Positions 52,783 to 63,251 of a stretch of 64,000 bases of DNA are shown here, piece after piece. This DNA comes from Caprella mutica (Eukaryota; Arthropoda; Malacostraca; Amphipoda; Caprellidae). Each line of letters opens with the position of its first letter. The first letter of the stretch is position 1. The position numbers were made by a program, and so were the translations under genes. Location of the stretch: NCBI GenBank assembly GCA_947561585.1, contig CANNZV010000122.1, positions 456,153 to 520,152 on the forward strand. Reading direction: 5' to 3'. The notes beneath the pieces are model-generated. The model ran no database searches, was not told where the DNA came from, and saw only the letters and a list, made by a program, of their open reading frames with translations.

Positions 52783-55700
52783 CTATTTCTTATAAATCAT
52801 TTTTCCATTAAAATGATTTTCTGAATTATTCAATTGATAATAGTATAACCCTGTTTCGGGTAAGATTGTTCCATCTATCTCTATTTTATTTTCACCTGCC
52901 TCAAATTGCTCTTCCAATTGATAGATTTCTCTTCCTGTTATATCAAAGATAGAAAAATAAATGATATTGGAGTTAGGTATATAAAATTTTATTTGAGTAG
53001 ATGATTCGAAAGGATTTGGATAATTAGGCTGAACCGACATTTCTTGAGTATCCTGTTTAGATACTTTTGTTTTTTCCAACAATATATTTACATCTAGTGT
53101 TTTTCCTAATTTAAAACCTCCTTTTGGCATTCTCTCTTTTTCTATTCTAAAAGTATTATTATCTAAAATCAGATCATTTTTAATTTTAAATTTTAAACTA
53201 AAAACAACTGCTTTATCATCCAAATCTATTCCTATTGCATTTGACCAAACCATTGGTAAGATTCCTTCATTAATAAATTTTTGGCCAAAATTATTTTCTC
53301 CAAATCCTGGTAATTGAATATTTTCAAATCCTATAAACTCTAATTGATTTTCATCAAAACCAAAATCCATTTGCCAAGCTAAAATATTCTTAAAATTATT
53401 TGCTTTAAAATCAATTAACAAAATATCATCATTACTCAATGGATTCGGCTCCAATATGAAATTTAAACTTTCACTTGAACCTACAAGCATTGCAGAAGAA
53501 GTTAAATTTACATCTCCAATTTTAATTGCGATAAAGTGTTCTGTTAAAGAATCAGCCATCAAATTATTTAAAATAATCTCATCTGGAATATTACCATTTA
53601 CTGGATCAAATGGATTAAGTGGATTTTGAAAAACAAAATCTTCTGGAATAAATCTCCATGAAGTATTATTAGGAAAGCTATTAGTTACACCTGTAATTAC
53701 ATTTTGAATAGCTACCAAATCCAATGCAGTAATGGACCCTGAATTATTAGCATCTGCCGCTATAATTTTATAGGGAGAATCTAACAGTTCCATACCAATA
53801 ATATGCTGTTGAATTTTTGCTAAATCCAACCCTGTTAAACCATTAGCTGGATTATCATCTTTAAATGGAAAAACGGTATAATTCCCACCTTGCGCTAGGT
53901 TTAAATATTCATAAGCTCCTGTAGTCGTGGTGGTATAATTGGGGTTAGGAGCATTAGCACAAGTGATATCAACATTGGCTACTTCAATACCATTTTCTTT
54001 AAAAATAAGTCCTGCAATGTTTACCGTATTTCCTAATACTCCAGTCACGCAAACTTCACCTAGTAGAGTTTGAGCACCAATGATGGTATTATTACCATTT
54101 ACATTCTGTACTACTTCTATAGGAAGTGGATTCCCGTCTATAAATAAATCTGTACATTCTAATTTAAATAACAGTTCTATTGCTAATTGAAAAATTATGG
54201 TTCCATCAGCAATCGTTTCTCCAGAGGCAGTACCGCTCATCCAATCCACCGTAATTGTATTGTTATTTATCACAAAATCACTACTTGTCAAATCAGCAAG
54301 ATTTAAATTTTCTACTCCAATAATCTTTGCGGTAGTCGTGTCCGAAATGTGAATAGATTTTTGAAAAGAAATAATATCATCAAAATTATTGACTGCTAAA
54401 TTTACAAACACCGTATCCCCTACTTCACCACTCACTTCACCTAAATCAAACACAACATCTACGGGTTGGAATACATCCAAGGTTTCACAATATTGATCGC
54501 TTCCACAATTATTGGTTACTGTCAAACATGCATCATAACTTCCATTTGCGGAGTAAACATGCTGCGGATTTATTTCTGTAGAAGTATTCCCATCTCCAAA
54601 GTCCCATACATAACTATTTGCATCTACTGAAGCATCCATAAAATCAACCGTTAATAGATTGTTATTGTAAGTATAGCTTGCATTTGGGAGATTTCCTACA
54701 TTAGAAACTTGTACGGTTAATTGACTTGAACAACCTGTATTATCTGTGATAGTAACAGTATATGATCCTGCTGATAAATTTAGTGCGCCATTACTATTTG
54801 TTGGGCCATTTCCAAAATCATAAGTATAAGGAGCGGTTCCTCCTGATCCGATAAGTGAGATGACTCCATTCCCCATTCCACAAGTTTCATGGATAATATC
54901 GCCTATGGATAAACTGGGTCCCTCTGAACCTCCAATCGCCACAGTTTCGGTTACAAAACATCCTGTATTATCTGTTAAAGTAACAGTATAATTACCTGGA
55001 TTTAAATTTGAAAATACATTGTTAGAAGTTGATCCATTTCCTATATCATAAGTATAAGGAGTTGTTCCTCCTGATCCATTTACAGTAAATGTCCCATCCA
55101 TTTGTCCACAATTTGAAGATGCTATATTTGAGATAGAGATAGCTGGTGCTGTTCCTCCTTGGAGGGTTACTGACTCCGTATCTAAACATCCATGTACATC
55201 TGTAACTGTAATGTTATAATTCCCTGGTGAAAGATTTGAAAACACATTATTGGTCGTTCCTCCATTACCAATATCATAACTCAACGGTGCAATTCCGCCT
55301 GTAGTAGAAAGGGTTATACTTCCATTATTTTCTCCACATGAGGCATCTATGGCAGCATCTATATTTAGAATTACATTATTTTCTCCTAAAGAAAAAAATT
55401 GATTAGTGGTACATCCAGTTGCATCCGTTACTACGATATTGTAATCCGCAGAATTAAGGTTAGTATAAATAGGTGAGGTCATATTTCCCGAACCAATATT
55501 ATAAGAATATGGCGGCAATCCTCCCGTTGCTGAAACTTCAAAACTCCCATCTATTTGCCCACAATTTTCTTCAATAATATTTATTACGGAAAAAGAAATT
55601 GCACCAGAACTTAAAAGGGTCACAGTTTCATCATCTGTACATCCATTTGCATCCGTAACCGTAATGTTATAAACTCCACCTGTCAAGTTAAAAAAAGTAT

Positions 55701-58700
55701 TGTTTGTGGTAGGGCCATTTCCTATATCATAAGTAAAAGGTGAAACACCTCCTGTTGTTGAAACAGTAATATTTCCATTAGCTTGACCGCAAGTTGCATC
55801 TACAACTCCATCAATATTCAATACAATATCTATCTCGGTTAATGTAATATTTTGGGTTGCATTACATCCATTATTATCGGTTACCGTTATATCGTAACTT
55901 CCTGCTGCCAAGTTATTGAAAAGAGGAGAACTGGATGATCCCATTCCTATATCATAAGTGTAGGGTGAGGTTCCACCTGTAGCTACGATTTCAAAGCTTC
56001 CATTCGATTGGCTACAATTTTCATTCACAATATTTGTAATGGAAAATGATGGAAGGCCTGCATCCATAAGTGCAACTATTTGGTTATCAGAACAGCCACT
56101 TGCATCCACTACTGTAACATCATAGGTGCCCGTGGAGAGGTTTGGAAAAATATTATTAGCACCTAATCCATTTCCAATATCATAGAGATATGGAAGACTT
56201 CCTCCACTCCCCGAAACAACAATACTTCCATTAGACAAGCCACATGTCGGGTTATTAATTCCATCAATATTAAGGGTCGTAATATTTTCATTTAGGGTAA
56301 AAACTTGGGAGATAGAGCATCCTGAATCATCCGTAACTACAATGTTATAACTTGCAGCATTCATTCCAGTAAAAATTGGGTTCGTCATATTTCCTGAACC
56401 GATATTATAAGTATATGGAGCAATTCCTCCTAATGCTGAGATTTCAAAACTACCATCTGCTTGCCCACAATTTTCATTTATCACATTGATTACTGAAAAA
56501 GAAGGGGTTGCATTACTTCCTCCAATCGTGGCATTTTGAACAGAAGTACAACCTACGGCGTCAGTAATAGTTACTTGATAAGTACCTGCTGCTAAATTTG
56601 AAAATATATTGTTAGTAGTTTGCCCATTTCCGATATCATATAAATAGTTTCCACCACCACCTGTTGTTGACACTTCAAATGAACCATTACTTTGATTACA
56701 ACTTGCATCCACGACATTTGAAATAATTGCAAGGATTGGAGGTGCATCTAAGACAACCGCTGAAATAGCTTCCATACATCCCAATGCATCAGTAACCATC
56801 ACCGTATAAATTCCATTTCCAAGTCCTGTAAAAGTAGGATCAAATACATCTCCATTTCCAATATTATAAATAAATGGAGCAGTTCCTCCTATCGTCACTA
56901 CAGTAAATGAACCATCAAACATATCGCAGTTTTCATTATTCAAATTAGCGATTGCTACAAATGGACCACTACTATTTCCTAAAGTAACTTCTACTGAATC
57001 TTGACATCCAGCCGCATCCGTAAGTGTAATAGGATATACACCAGCACTAAGGTTAGAGAACATTGGATTACTTTGTGGTCCATTTCCTATATCAAATGTA
57101 AAAGGGGAAGATCCATTTGTTACTGTCAAGGATATTGATCCATTTTGTTGATCGCAAGTTTCATCAATGGCCTCACTTACGGTAAGGGAAGGTGGTAAAA
57201 TTTCAAGAATCTCTATCGAATCAACTTTGACGCAACCATTGTCATCTGTTAAAGTTACATGATACCAACCTGCACTTAAATTTGATCGATTTAAAATAGT
57301 ATCTACTCCATTTCCAAAATCAAAACTATAGGGAGCAAAACCACCATTTGGTAAGACCTCGAATGCGCCATTGGTTAACCCACAAGTTGCATTTTCAACA
57401 TTTATAAAATTAATAACAAGAGTATTACAACTAATCTCCACTATTTTACAATTCGAAAATGGAGAAGTATTTTTTAGAGTATCGGTAGCCGTTGCCGCAA
57501 TAATTGCGCCTCCATAAATCTGAGTACTATCTGCAAAAGGTGAATTTAAAGACCAAGTACTATCCACTCCAACTATAACTTTTCCCAAAAAAATAGTTCC
57601 CTGACAAGCTACTCCTTCACAAGTCGTTGTATCATTTATAAAAACTTCAATTACCTCAGTAGGGTTACCTTTTCCTCTAACTAGCATTGCCGAAACTGAA
57701 TCAATTACTGGAGCGGGCTGGTCAAGATTAGAGGTACTATCTTGTAAAATTATTCCAACATCATTGCAATACATTGAATTTTGTTGGATACGACAAGATT
57801 GTGAGGAATGCTGGATCAATGTTCCGACCTCATTATTTGCCATGATATTTGCCTCTCCTTGCCCCTCTCCTCCAATCAAGTTATTTTGACAAAAAGGTTG
57901 AACTATAACTGCACAAAATTCATTACCTGCAATGCTATCTTGAAAATAGTTTGTTCCTATAATATTTCCTTGAACAGTACAAAACGAAGCCCCATTTCTC
58001 ATAACTACTCCACATCCATTCCAATCGGTAATACCTGGAACTCCTGGAAATTCATCTTGTTCATACCCATTATTAAATATTACATTTCCTTTGTTGGGTG
58101 CTCCAATAATTGCATGATTGGCGGCTCGAATATCAATAGCGTCATCTGGAAATTCAACAATTTCAAATCCATATATTTCGCAATAATCTGCCCGTACCCA
58201 AAGTGCATTATGAGGAATAGTCCAAACGTTTTGCGAACCATCAATAATGATTTTTGGTTCAAAATCAGTTACTCCAAATCCCGGTTGGGTCGTTGCATCT
58301 ATAATCGTATGCTCATCCAATAAAGCAGGCAATTCTTGCCCTGTTTGAGAACCTACATATATCCGATGTCTTATTGTAGAGTCAGGTATATTAAATTTTA
58401 TCACATTGGGACCAACAGCATAATTAGCACAATTGATAGCTGATCGTAATGTACCTAATCCATCATCAGCAGAACTCGTTACCCAAATTGTTCCATCAGA
58501 CTCTGCGCAGTTAACTGCATCTATCACAGTTCTACAGGATGCAAATGAGGAAGTTGTTCCGTCATTTGCGGTAAGTGTCGCTGTAACTTTCATCCCAGGC
58601 TGAATAGGTACATTTGTAGTTGGGTTTAAAAGTATCCAACTACCATTGGTAACCTGAGTAGTTCCTAAATGAATTTTTCCTTGACAAGGGGTTTCATTAC

Positions 58701-59661
58701 AGTTACTATCATCTACCAAAAAAACTTCAACTGTTTCATTAGATGGGCCAGTTCCACTTATAAAATCCAACTGTGAAATTTGGATTATCGGTGGTAATTT
58801 TTCAAGGTTGGCATTATTTATTAAATTGATCGCTGAAGTATCATTACAATACATGGAATTCTCTCGTATGGAAACATTGTAAGAATTATCCAAACGAATT
58901 CCTTCAATGTTATTTGCAATAATATTTCCTTCCCCAGGGTTGGTTCCTCCTATATTTAAATTCAAAACAAATCCTCTTGCTATAATTCCACACCATTCAT
59001 TTCCCAATACTGAAGTTTGATTAAAATCTGTTCCGATGATATTTCCTTGTATTGTACAATTGTTGGAATTCGATCTAACAACAATCCCACATCCATTCCA
59101 AAAACCTGGATAATTGGGAAATACATCTTGAAAAATTCCATTACTATAGATTACATTTCCTTTACCAACTGCTCCAATTTTCACATTGTTCGCACTCTCA
59201 ATATCAATTCCATCATCAGGAAAATTACGAATAGTCAATCCATAAATTTCAGCATTATTGGCTTTTACATGTAGCGCATTAAATGGAGCATCCCAAGCAA
59301 TTCCACCACCATCTAAAATAATTAAAGGATCACCCGTAAACCCAGGTTGGGTACTTCCATCGATGATGGTTCCTTGGTCAAATAGCTCAGGTAAGGGTTG
59401 AAAAGTAGAAGTACCTACAAATATAGTTTTTGCACCTGCTCCTGGAATATTAAAATGAATATTGTTTGGCCCAGGAATAGCATTGGCACATTCAATCGCA
59501 GCTCTTAAAGAACCATTTCCATTATCATTGGAATTGGTTACAAATAGCGTGGTTGAAATGGCTTGGCAAAAGTTTTGAGCCGCAATTTTTGAAGTAGAAA
59601 AAAACAATAAAACAAATATAAACCAGTAATATTTTACTGGCGAGGGATAATAATTTGCCAT
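52783..59661 (-). CDS. T9SS-secreted protein with beta-helices, SprB repeats, PKD, cohesin-like and dockerin-like domains
   Basis: 2292 residues with a signal peptide (about 9-29). Two homologous parallel beta-helix domains (about 30-310 and 390-690) share segments such as GSLRAAIECAN, IIDGSTQPGF and NSMYCND. Twelve SprB repeats follow (about 751-1658; C...NGSF....GG..PY.YDIGNG). Next come a PKD domain (about 1658-1735; YVWDFGDGNTSTEINPQHVY) and a cohesin-like domain (about 1738-1851). A short beta-sandwich leads into a dockerin-like pair of calcium loops (about 1930-2000; ADANNSGSITALDLVAIQNV). A second cohesin-like domain (about 2065-2191) and a T9SS sorting domain (about 2208-2292; PNYPNPFESSTQIKF ... 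GLYYYQLN) end the protein. It is a probable surface scaffold or adhesin; no catalytic residues were identified. Stand-alone minus-strand gene. Confidence 0.88.
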   Translation of the reverse strand: MANYYPSPVKYYWFIFVLLFFSTSKIAAQNFCQAISTTLFVTNSNDNGNGSLRAAIECANAIPGPNNIHFNIPGAGAKTIFVGTSTFQPLPELFDQGTIIDGSTQPGFTGDPLIILDGGGIAWDAPFNALHVKANNAEIYGLTIRNFPDDGIDIESANNVKIGAVGKGNVIYSNGIFQDVFPNYPGFWNGCGIVVRSNSNNCTIQGNIIGTDFNQTSVLGNEWCGIIARGFVLNLNIGGTNPGEGNIIANNIEGIRLDNSYNVSIRENSMYCNDTSAINLINNANLEKLPPIIQISQLDFISGTGPSNETVEVFLVDDSNCNETPCQGKIHLGTTQVTNGSWILLNPTTNVPIQPGMKVTATLTANDGTTSSFASCRTVIDAVNCAESDGTIWVTSSADDGLGTLRSAINCANYAVGPNVIKFNIPDSTIRHRIYVGSQTGQELPALLDEHTIIDATTQPGFGVTDFEPKIIIDGSQNVWTIPHNALWVRADYCEIYGFEIVEFPDDAIDIRAANHAIIGAPNKGNVIFNNGYEQDEFPGVPGITDWNGCGVVMRNGASFCTVQGNIIGTNYFQDSIAGNEFCAVIVQPFCQNNLIGGEGQGEANIMANNEVGTLIQHSSQSCRIQQNSMYCNDVGIILQDSTSNLDQPAPVIDSVSAMLVRGKGNPTEVIEVFINDTTTCEGVACQGTIFLGKVIVGVDSTWSLNSPFADSTQIYGGAIIAATATDTLKNTSPFSNCKIVEISCNTLVINFINVENATCGLTNGAFEVLPNGGFAPYSFDFGNGVDTILNRSNLSAGWYHVTLTDDNGCVKVDSIEILEILPPSLTVSEAIDETCDQQNGSISLTVTNGSSPFTFDIGNGPQSNPMFSNLSAGVYPITLTDAAGCQDSVEVTLGNSSGPFVAIANLNNENCDMFDGSFTVVTIGGTAPFIYNIGNGDVFDPTFTGLGNGIYTVMVTDALGCMEAISAVVLDAPPILAIISNVVDASCNQSNGSFEVSTTGGGGNYLYDIGNGQTTNNIFSNLAAGTYQVTITDAVGCTSVQNATIGGSNATPSFSVINVINENCGQADGSFEISALGGIAPYTYNIGSGNMTNPIFTGMNAASYNIVVTDDSGCSISQVFTLNENITTLNIDGINNPTCGLSNGSIVVSGSGGSLPYLYDIGNGLGANNIFPNLSTGTYDVTVVDASGCSDNQIVALMDAGLPSFSITNIVNENCSQSNGSFEIVATGGTSPYTYDIGMGSSSSPLFNNLAAGSYDITVTDNNGCNATQNITLTEIDIVLNIDGVVDATCGQANGNITVSTTGGVSPFTYDIGNGPTTNNTFFNLTGGVYNITVTDANGCTDDETVTLLSSGAISFSVINIIEENCGQIDGSFEVSATGGLPPYSYNIGSGNMTSPIYTNLNSADYNIVVTDATGCTTNQFFSLGENNVILNIDAAIDASCGENNGSITLSTTGGIAPLSYDIGNGGTTNNVFSNLSPGNYNITVTDVHGCLDTESVTLQGGTAPAISISNIASSNCGQMDGTFTVNGSGGTTPYTYDIGNGSTSNNVFSNLNPGNYTVTLTDNTGCFVTETVAIGGSEGPSLSIGDIIHETCGMGNGVISLIGSGGTAPYTYDFGNGPTNSNGALNLSAGSYTVTITDNTGCSSQLTVQVSNVGNLPNASYTYNNNLLTVDFMDASVDANSYVWDFGDGNTSTEINPQHVYSANGSYDACLTVTNNCGSDQYCETLDVFQPVDVVFDLGEVSGEVGDTVFVNLAVNNFDDIISFQKSIHISDTTTAKIIGVENLNLADLTSSDFVINNNTITVDWMSGTASGETIADGTIIFQLAIELLFKLECTDLFIDGNPLPIEVVQNVNGNNTIIGAQTLLGEVCVTGVLGNTVNIAGLIFKENGIEVANVDITCANAPNPNYTTTTTGAYEYLNLAQGGNYTVFPFKDDNPANGLTGLDLAKIQQHIIGMELLDSPYKIIAADANNSGSITALDLVAIQNVITGVTNSFPNNTSWRFIPEDFVFQNPLNPFDPVNGNIPDEIILNNLMADSLTEHFIAIKIGDVNLTSSAMLVGSSESLNFILEPNPLSNDDILLIDFKANNFKNILAWQMDFGFDENQLEFIGFENIQLPGFGENNFGQKFINEGILPMVWSNAIGIDLDDKAVVFSLKFKIKNDLILDNNTFRIEKERMPKGGFKLGKTLDVNILLEKTKVSKQDTQEMSVQPNYPNPFESSTQIKFYIPNSNIIYFSIFDITGREIYQLEEQFEAGENKIEIDGTILPETGLYYYQLNNSENHFNGKMIYKK
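54690..57410 (-). repeat. Twelve tandem SprB repeats
   Basis: Twelve units of about 75 residues with C.(Q/L/M).NGSF.(V/I)...GG..PY.Y(D/N)IGNG....N..F.NL..G.Y..TVTD..GC. Odd and even units differ in their opening (N-I-V/I-N-E-N-C versus D-G/A-..-D-A-T-C), indicating growth by two-unit duplication. Confidence 0.92.
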
Positions 59662-60155
59662 AGTTTTTGAGAGTTTAAGTTTGTCCGTTTTTGGTAATTA
59701 AATAACTCTTTAATATCTCAATAAGAGAGCAATATTAAATGTAGCTTTTAAGCACATTTAATAAAAACATTCATAACCAACTGATTATAAGCATTTTATC
59801 AAAAAAAACTTCTAGTGAAAAGTTATAGCTGTAAATTATGGACTATTTGCTAAGGGGTATATCTAGCTAGATTTGTAGTTGGTTCTCTCGTTTGTTTTAT
59901 CAAAGATAATTAAAAATAAGAAATTCATATAAATTTCACTATGTCACTTTATTTATTAAAAAAAATAAATCAAGATTTGTAAAGTATATAAAATGAGTTG
60001 TTTTACTAATTATGATATTTTTATTTATTTATTTTTTAATCTCCTTTCTCATTTCATCTCCTCAACTAATATTTTCCAATTTTCATCAATAGGTTAAATA
60101 TCTAATTTTTGTAAATACTTTACTTATTAAATACTTTAATCCCAAAACATTTTTC
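59662..60155. other. Divergent intergenic region
   Basis: 494 bp of very AT-rich DNA between two divergent T9SS-cargo genes. It must contain both promoters, but I see no confident -7 or -33 boxes, no strong inverted repeat and no small gene. Confidence 0.5.
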
Positions 60156-62495
60156 ATGAAAAAAATCTTACTGTTTTTTTTTGCACAAATTATTATTCTA
60201 AACTTTTCATTTGCTCAACCTTCAATTGTAGTTAATACTTCAACAAATATTGCGGTAAATCATTGGGTAAAAGGTTGGTCGTATAACCCTGACGGTTCCG
60301 TTATTATAAAATATGCTGTCGGTGTAAGAAATATTAGTGGATCTACTCAATGTGATCTAAATATTTTAGCAGACGTGATAGGAAGTGATGCGATGGCAAA
60401 TTTTGCTGGAAGTAGTGTTGTTTCAGTTAAACAAACTTCTGTTGTAAGTATATCTCCTAGTGGTTGTTATAATAACAACTCTGGAAATAGCTTTACAGGT
60501 GATGGCGATCAAAGTGATATCACGTCAGGTGCTTACTTAAAACTCAACTATAAAAGCGGAAGTAGCTGTTGTGGAGACGGATGCCTATGTGACGGTCAAT
60601 CTGTTGAGATATGCTATAATGTTGTTCTTGATGGAGTAGGTTTACCTTCTATGCCAAGTAAAGATAATATCTCTTCTTATGTAAGAGCTCGATTCGGTAC
60701 AGTTGGAGATAGCGATAACAATACAGACTTTTCAGATCCTTTTGATAAGAGTGGAAATCCTGCAAATGCAACACCTACTAATAATGAAGGAGATAATGGT
60801 GATGTCGAAACGACTAAAAATATATTTGAAACATGTTCTCACCTTGGTCTTGCTCAAGATATTTATATAAATGGCGTAAGTAGTGAAAATGCAACACTTA
60901 CTCCCGCCTCTGATGGAACGTATACATTTACATGGGTCTATACTATGTGTAATTATATTCCAAATGGATCATTATTGACAGGATGCTCTGCAAAAGATAT
61001 AATTTTAAAAGATACCCTTGATAAATATATTGGAATTGTTGAAAATTTTGAAGTCACAAATATAACCTATTCGGGAGGTCCGTCTGGAGGTAACTTAACT
61101 ACAGGAATTAGATCTATCGTGGATATCAATGCTGATATTGCAGCTGCAGTTCAGCCCGTTAAATTCATTGATGGTGGATTTATCAATTCAGGAGGATGTG
61201 ATACTTTAAAGCTAGATATTTTAGTAACCCCAGTAGCTGACCAAGATGCTCATCCTTGTAAAAATTCTTTTAATAGTACTTATGGTAGATCATCAGCTCC
61301 TTCTATTTGTGGCAAAGATGACGACGTAAATACTACTGACTGCCAATATTGTGATGGTTCTACAAGAGGTACTAATCCTGATTCAGATAATGATGGCCCA
61401 GGAGATAATTGTAATGCAACAAGAGTTAAATTTAGTTACAGTAATGACATTGGCTTAATCAAAAAAATAACGAATATAGTTCCTAATACCGCAGCAACAC
61501 CCGCCAATGGAAATCTTGATATTACATTTGAAATGACTGTTAAAAATACGGGAGATGTTGATTTGAATACTATGGTTTTAGAAGATGATGTTCAATCACA
61601 ATTAAGTTCTAATTGTTATGTTCAAGTTCTAGGAACTCCAACTATTACAAATATTAGCGCTTCTTCAATCCCCGCTCCTAACAATAGTTTTACAGGGATA
61701 GGTTCAGGAACAGCAATAGACTTACTTTCAGGATCATCTTCGGACTTAATAAAACCTGAACAAGAATTCAAAGTAACTTATATACTAGAAGTCGATCCTA
61801 ATAATTGTGCTTCTGACCCAGATACTGAATCTAATCAAGCAACAACAATGGGAACTGATCCTTGTTCGAGAACAGTAAGTGATCTATCCGATGATGATAG
61901 TTATACTGAAAATAATGCTTCAACTTTTGCAGTATCAGCCGCACTTCCTGTTGAGTTGATGGGATTCAATGCAGAAGCAAAAAACTGTTTATCTATTTTA
62001 AAATGGGCAACAGCATCCGAACGAGATAATGATTTCTTCATAGTTGAATATAGTACCAATGCCATAGATTTTCAGGAACTTACTCGTATTGAAGGAAAAG
62101 GAAATAGTACACTTGTAAATCTTTATAGTTTTACTCATAAAGAACCTCAATCTGGGCAAAACTACTATAGACTTAAACAAGTAGATTTCAATGGAGATTT
62201 TGAATATTCGAAGATAATCTCCTTAAATATAAAATGCGTAGAATATCCGCTATCAATTTATCCTAATCCATTAAATAATAATGAGGTATTAATTTTAGAA
62301 TATGAAAATACTTCTTGGAAAAATGAACTAACAATTAATATCTCAGATATTCAAGGAAACATTGTAAAATCAATACATAAAAATAAAATTGATAACCATT
62401 CCATTAAAATAAATATTAATTCCCTTTCAACAGGCATATATTTCATTCAAGATAATCTTGGAAATTTTGAACGATTAAGTATTATCAATCAATAA
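60156..62495 (+). CDS. Secreted T9SS protein with DUF11-like domain
   Basis: 779 residues with a signal peptide (about 1-20, ending SFAQ). The N-terminal about 400 residues are beta-rich with many cysteines (including SSCCGDGCLCDG) and no recognised family. A DUF11/CARDB-like domain (about 429-592; GLIKKITNIVPNTAATPANG, then TFEMTVKNTGDVDLN) is typical of surface protein stalks. An Fn3-like module (about 600-690; SAALPVELMGFNAEAKNC, then ILKWATASERDNDFF) leads into the T9SS sorting domain (about 697-779; LSIYPNPLNNNEVLI ... STGIYFIQD). It is probably a cell-surface structural protein. No enzyme motif was seen. Confidence 0.85.
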   Translation: MKKILLFFFAQIIILNFSFAQPSIVVNTSTNIAVNHWVKGWSYNPDGSVIIKYAVGVRNISGSTQCDLNILADVIGSDAMANFAGSSVVSVKQTSVVSISPSGCYNNNSGNSFTGDGDQSDITSGAYLKLNYKSGSSCCGDGCLCDGQSVEICYNVVLDGVGLPSMPSKDNISSYVRARFGTVGDSDNNTDFSDPFDKSGNPANATPTNNEGDNGDVETTKNIFETCSHLGLAQDIYINGVSSENATLTPASDGTYTFTWVYTMCNYIPNGSLLTGCSAKDIILKDTLDKYIGIVENFEVTNITYSGGPSGGNLTTGIRSIVDINADIAAAVQPVKFIDGGFINSGGCDTLKLDILVTPVADQDAHPCKNSFNSTYGRSSAPSICGKDDDVNTTDCQYCDGSTRGTNPDSDNDGPGDNCNATRVKFSYSNDIGLIKKITNIVPNTAATPANGNLDITFEMTVKNTGDVDLNTMVLEDDVQSQLSSNCYVQVLGTPTITNISASSIPAPNNSFTGIGSGTAIDLLSGSSSDLIKPEQEFKVTYILEVDPNNCASDPDTESNQATTMGTDPCSRTVSDLSDDDSYTENNASTFAVSAALPVELMGFNAEAKNCLSILKWATASERDNDFFIVEYSTNAIDFQELTRIEGKGNSTLVNLYSFTHKEPQSGQNYYRLKQVDFNGDFEYSKIISLNIKCVEYPLSIYPNPLNNNEVLILEYENTSWKNELTINISDIQGNIVKSIHKNKIDNHSIKININSLSTGIYFIQDNLGNFERLSIINQ

Positions 62496-62520
62496 GATTA
62501 ATGTAAAAAACCTTCCATGA

Positions 62521-62554
62521 AAAGCTTCTAAAATTATTATTTTAGAAGCTTTTC
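62521..62554. terminator. Bidirectional terminator overlapping the ankyrin gene end
   Basis: AAAAGCTTCTAAAA (62521-62534) pairs perfectly with TTTTAGAAGCTTTT (62541-62554), loop 6 nt. The right arm encodes the last residues and stop codon of the minus-strand ankyrin gene, and the hairpin also ends the plus-strand T9SS gene. Confidence 0.9.
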
Positions 62555-63190
62555 TATTTCTGGATGATTATCTCTTTTTGCAAAATCAATAGGAAGTGTT
62601 CCATCATCCATTTTGATTGTTGGATCTGCACCTTTTTCCAATAATAATTCTACGATATTTTTTAAACCATTATGAGCAGCAGAATGTAGCGGAGTTACTC
62701 CTTTCATTTGTTGGGCATTTACATTAGCGCCATGTGTGAGCAGCATTCTCACAATTTCAAGTTGCATAGATGCAACAGCAGAATGTAATGGAGTTAATTT
62801 CATTGGATTATTAGAAACTTGATTTACATCTGCTCCTTTTTCTAACAGTAATCCAACCACTTTTTGTTGTCTAAAAAAACAAGCTAAGCCTAATGGAGAA
62901 AATCCATCATTTGAATAGACATTGACTTGGTTGGGGTTTTCTGATAAATGTTTTTCCAAAAAATTCAATTGTCCACATGCTGCTGCTTCGAATAAATCAA
63001 AGTCTGTTTTAAACTGTAACAATACTTCTACAATATCTATTTTCTGATAATATTTTGCTAATAAAAGAACAGATACTCCTTCTTCCGTTTTTTCGTTGGC
63101 TAAAGTGGTATCATTATTTAAAATAGATCTGACTTGTAAAAGGTCTCCATCTTTTATTGCTTGGATAAATACATCTTTTGAATCATTCAT
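62537..63190 (-). CDS. Ankyrin-repeat protein
   Basis: 217 residues made almost wholly of ankyrin repeats (about six). Good copies include DGFSPLGLACFFRQQKVVGL, KLTPLHSAVASMQLEIVRML, GVTPLHSAAHNGLKNIVELL and DGTLPIDFAKRDNHPEIEKL. There is no signal peptide or membrane segment, so it is likely cytoplasmic and acts through protein binding; the partner is unknown. It is divergent from the small conserved gene at 63252, with a 61-bp spacer that must hold both promoters. Its last codons form half of a terminator hairpin. Confidence 0.93.
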   Translation of the reverse strand: MNDSKDVFIQAIKDGDLLQVRSILNNDTTLANEKTEEGVSVLLLAKYYQKIDIVEVLLQFKTDFDLFEAAACGQLNFLEKHLSENPNQVNVYSNDGFSPLGLACFFRQQKVVGLLLEKGADVNQVSNNPMKLTPLHSAVASMQLEIVRMLLTHGANVNAQQMKGVTPLHSAAHNGLKNIVELLLEKGADPTIKMDDGTLPIDFAKRDNHPEIEKLLK

Positions 63191-63251
63191 TTTTGAAAAA
63201 TTATTTTAAACAAATATAATAGAATCTGGTTACTTTATAAATTATAAAATC

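Noticed and set aside
57808..58323. 171-codon plus-strand open frame
   Set aside because: It is antisense to the beta-helix region of the 2292-residue protein and is a by-product of repeat-rich AT sequence.
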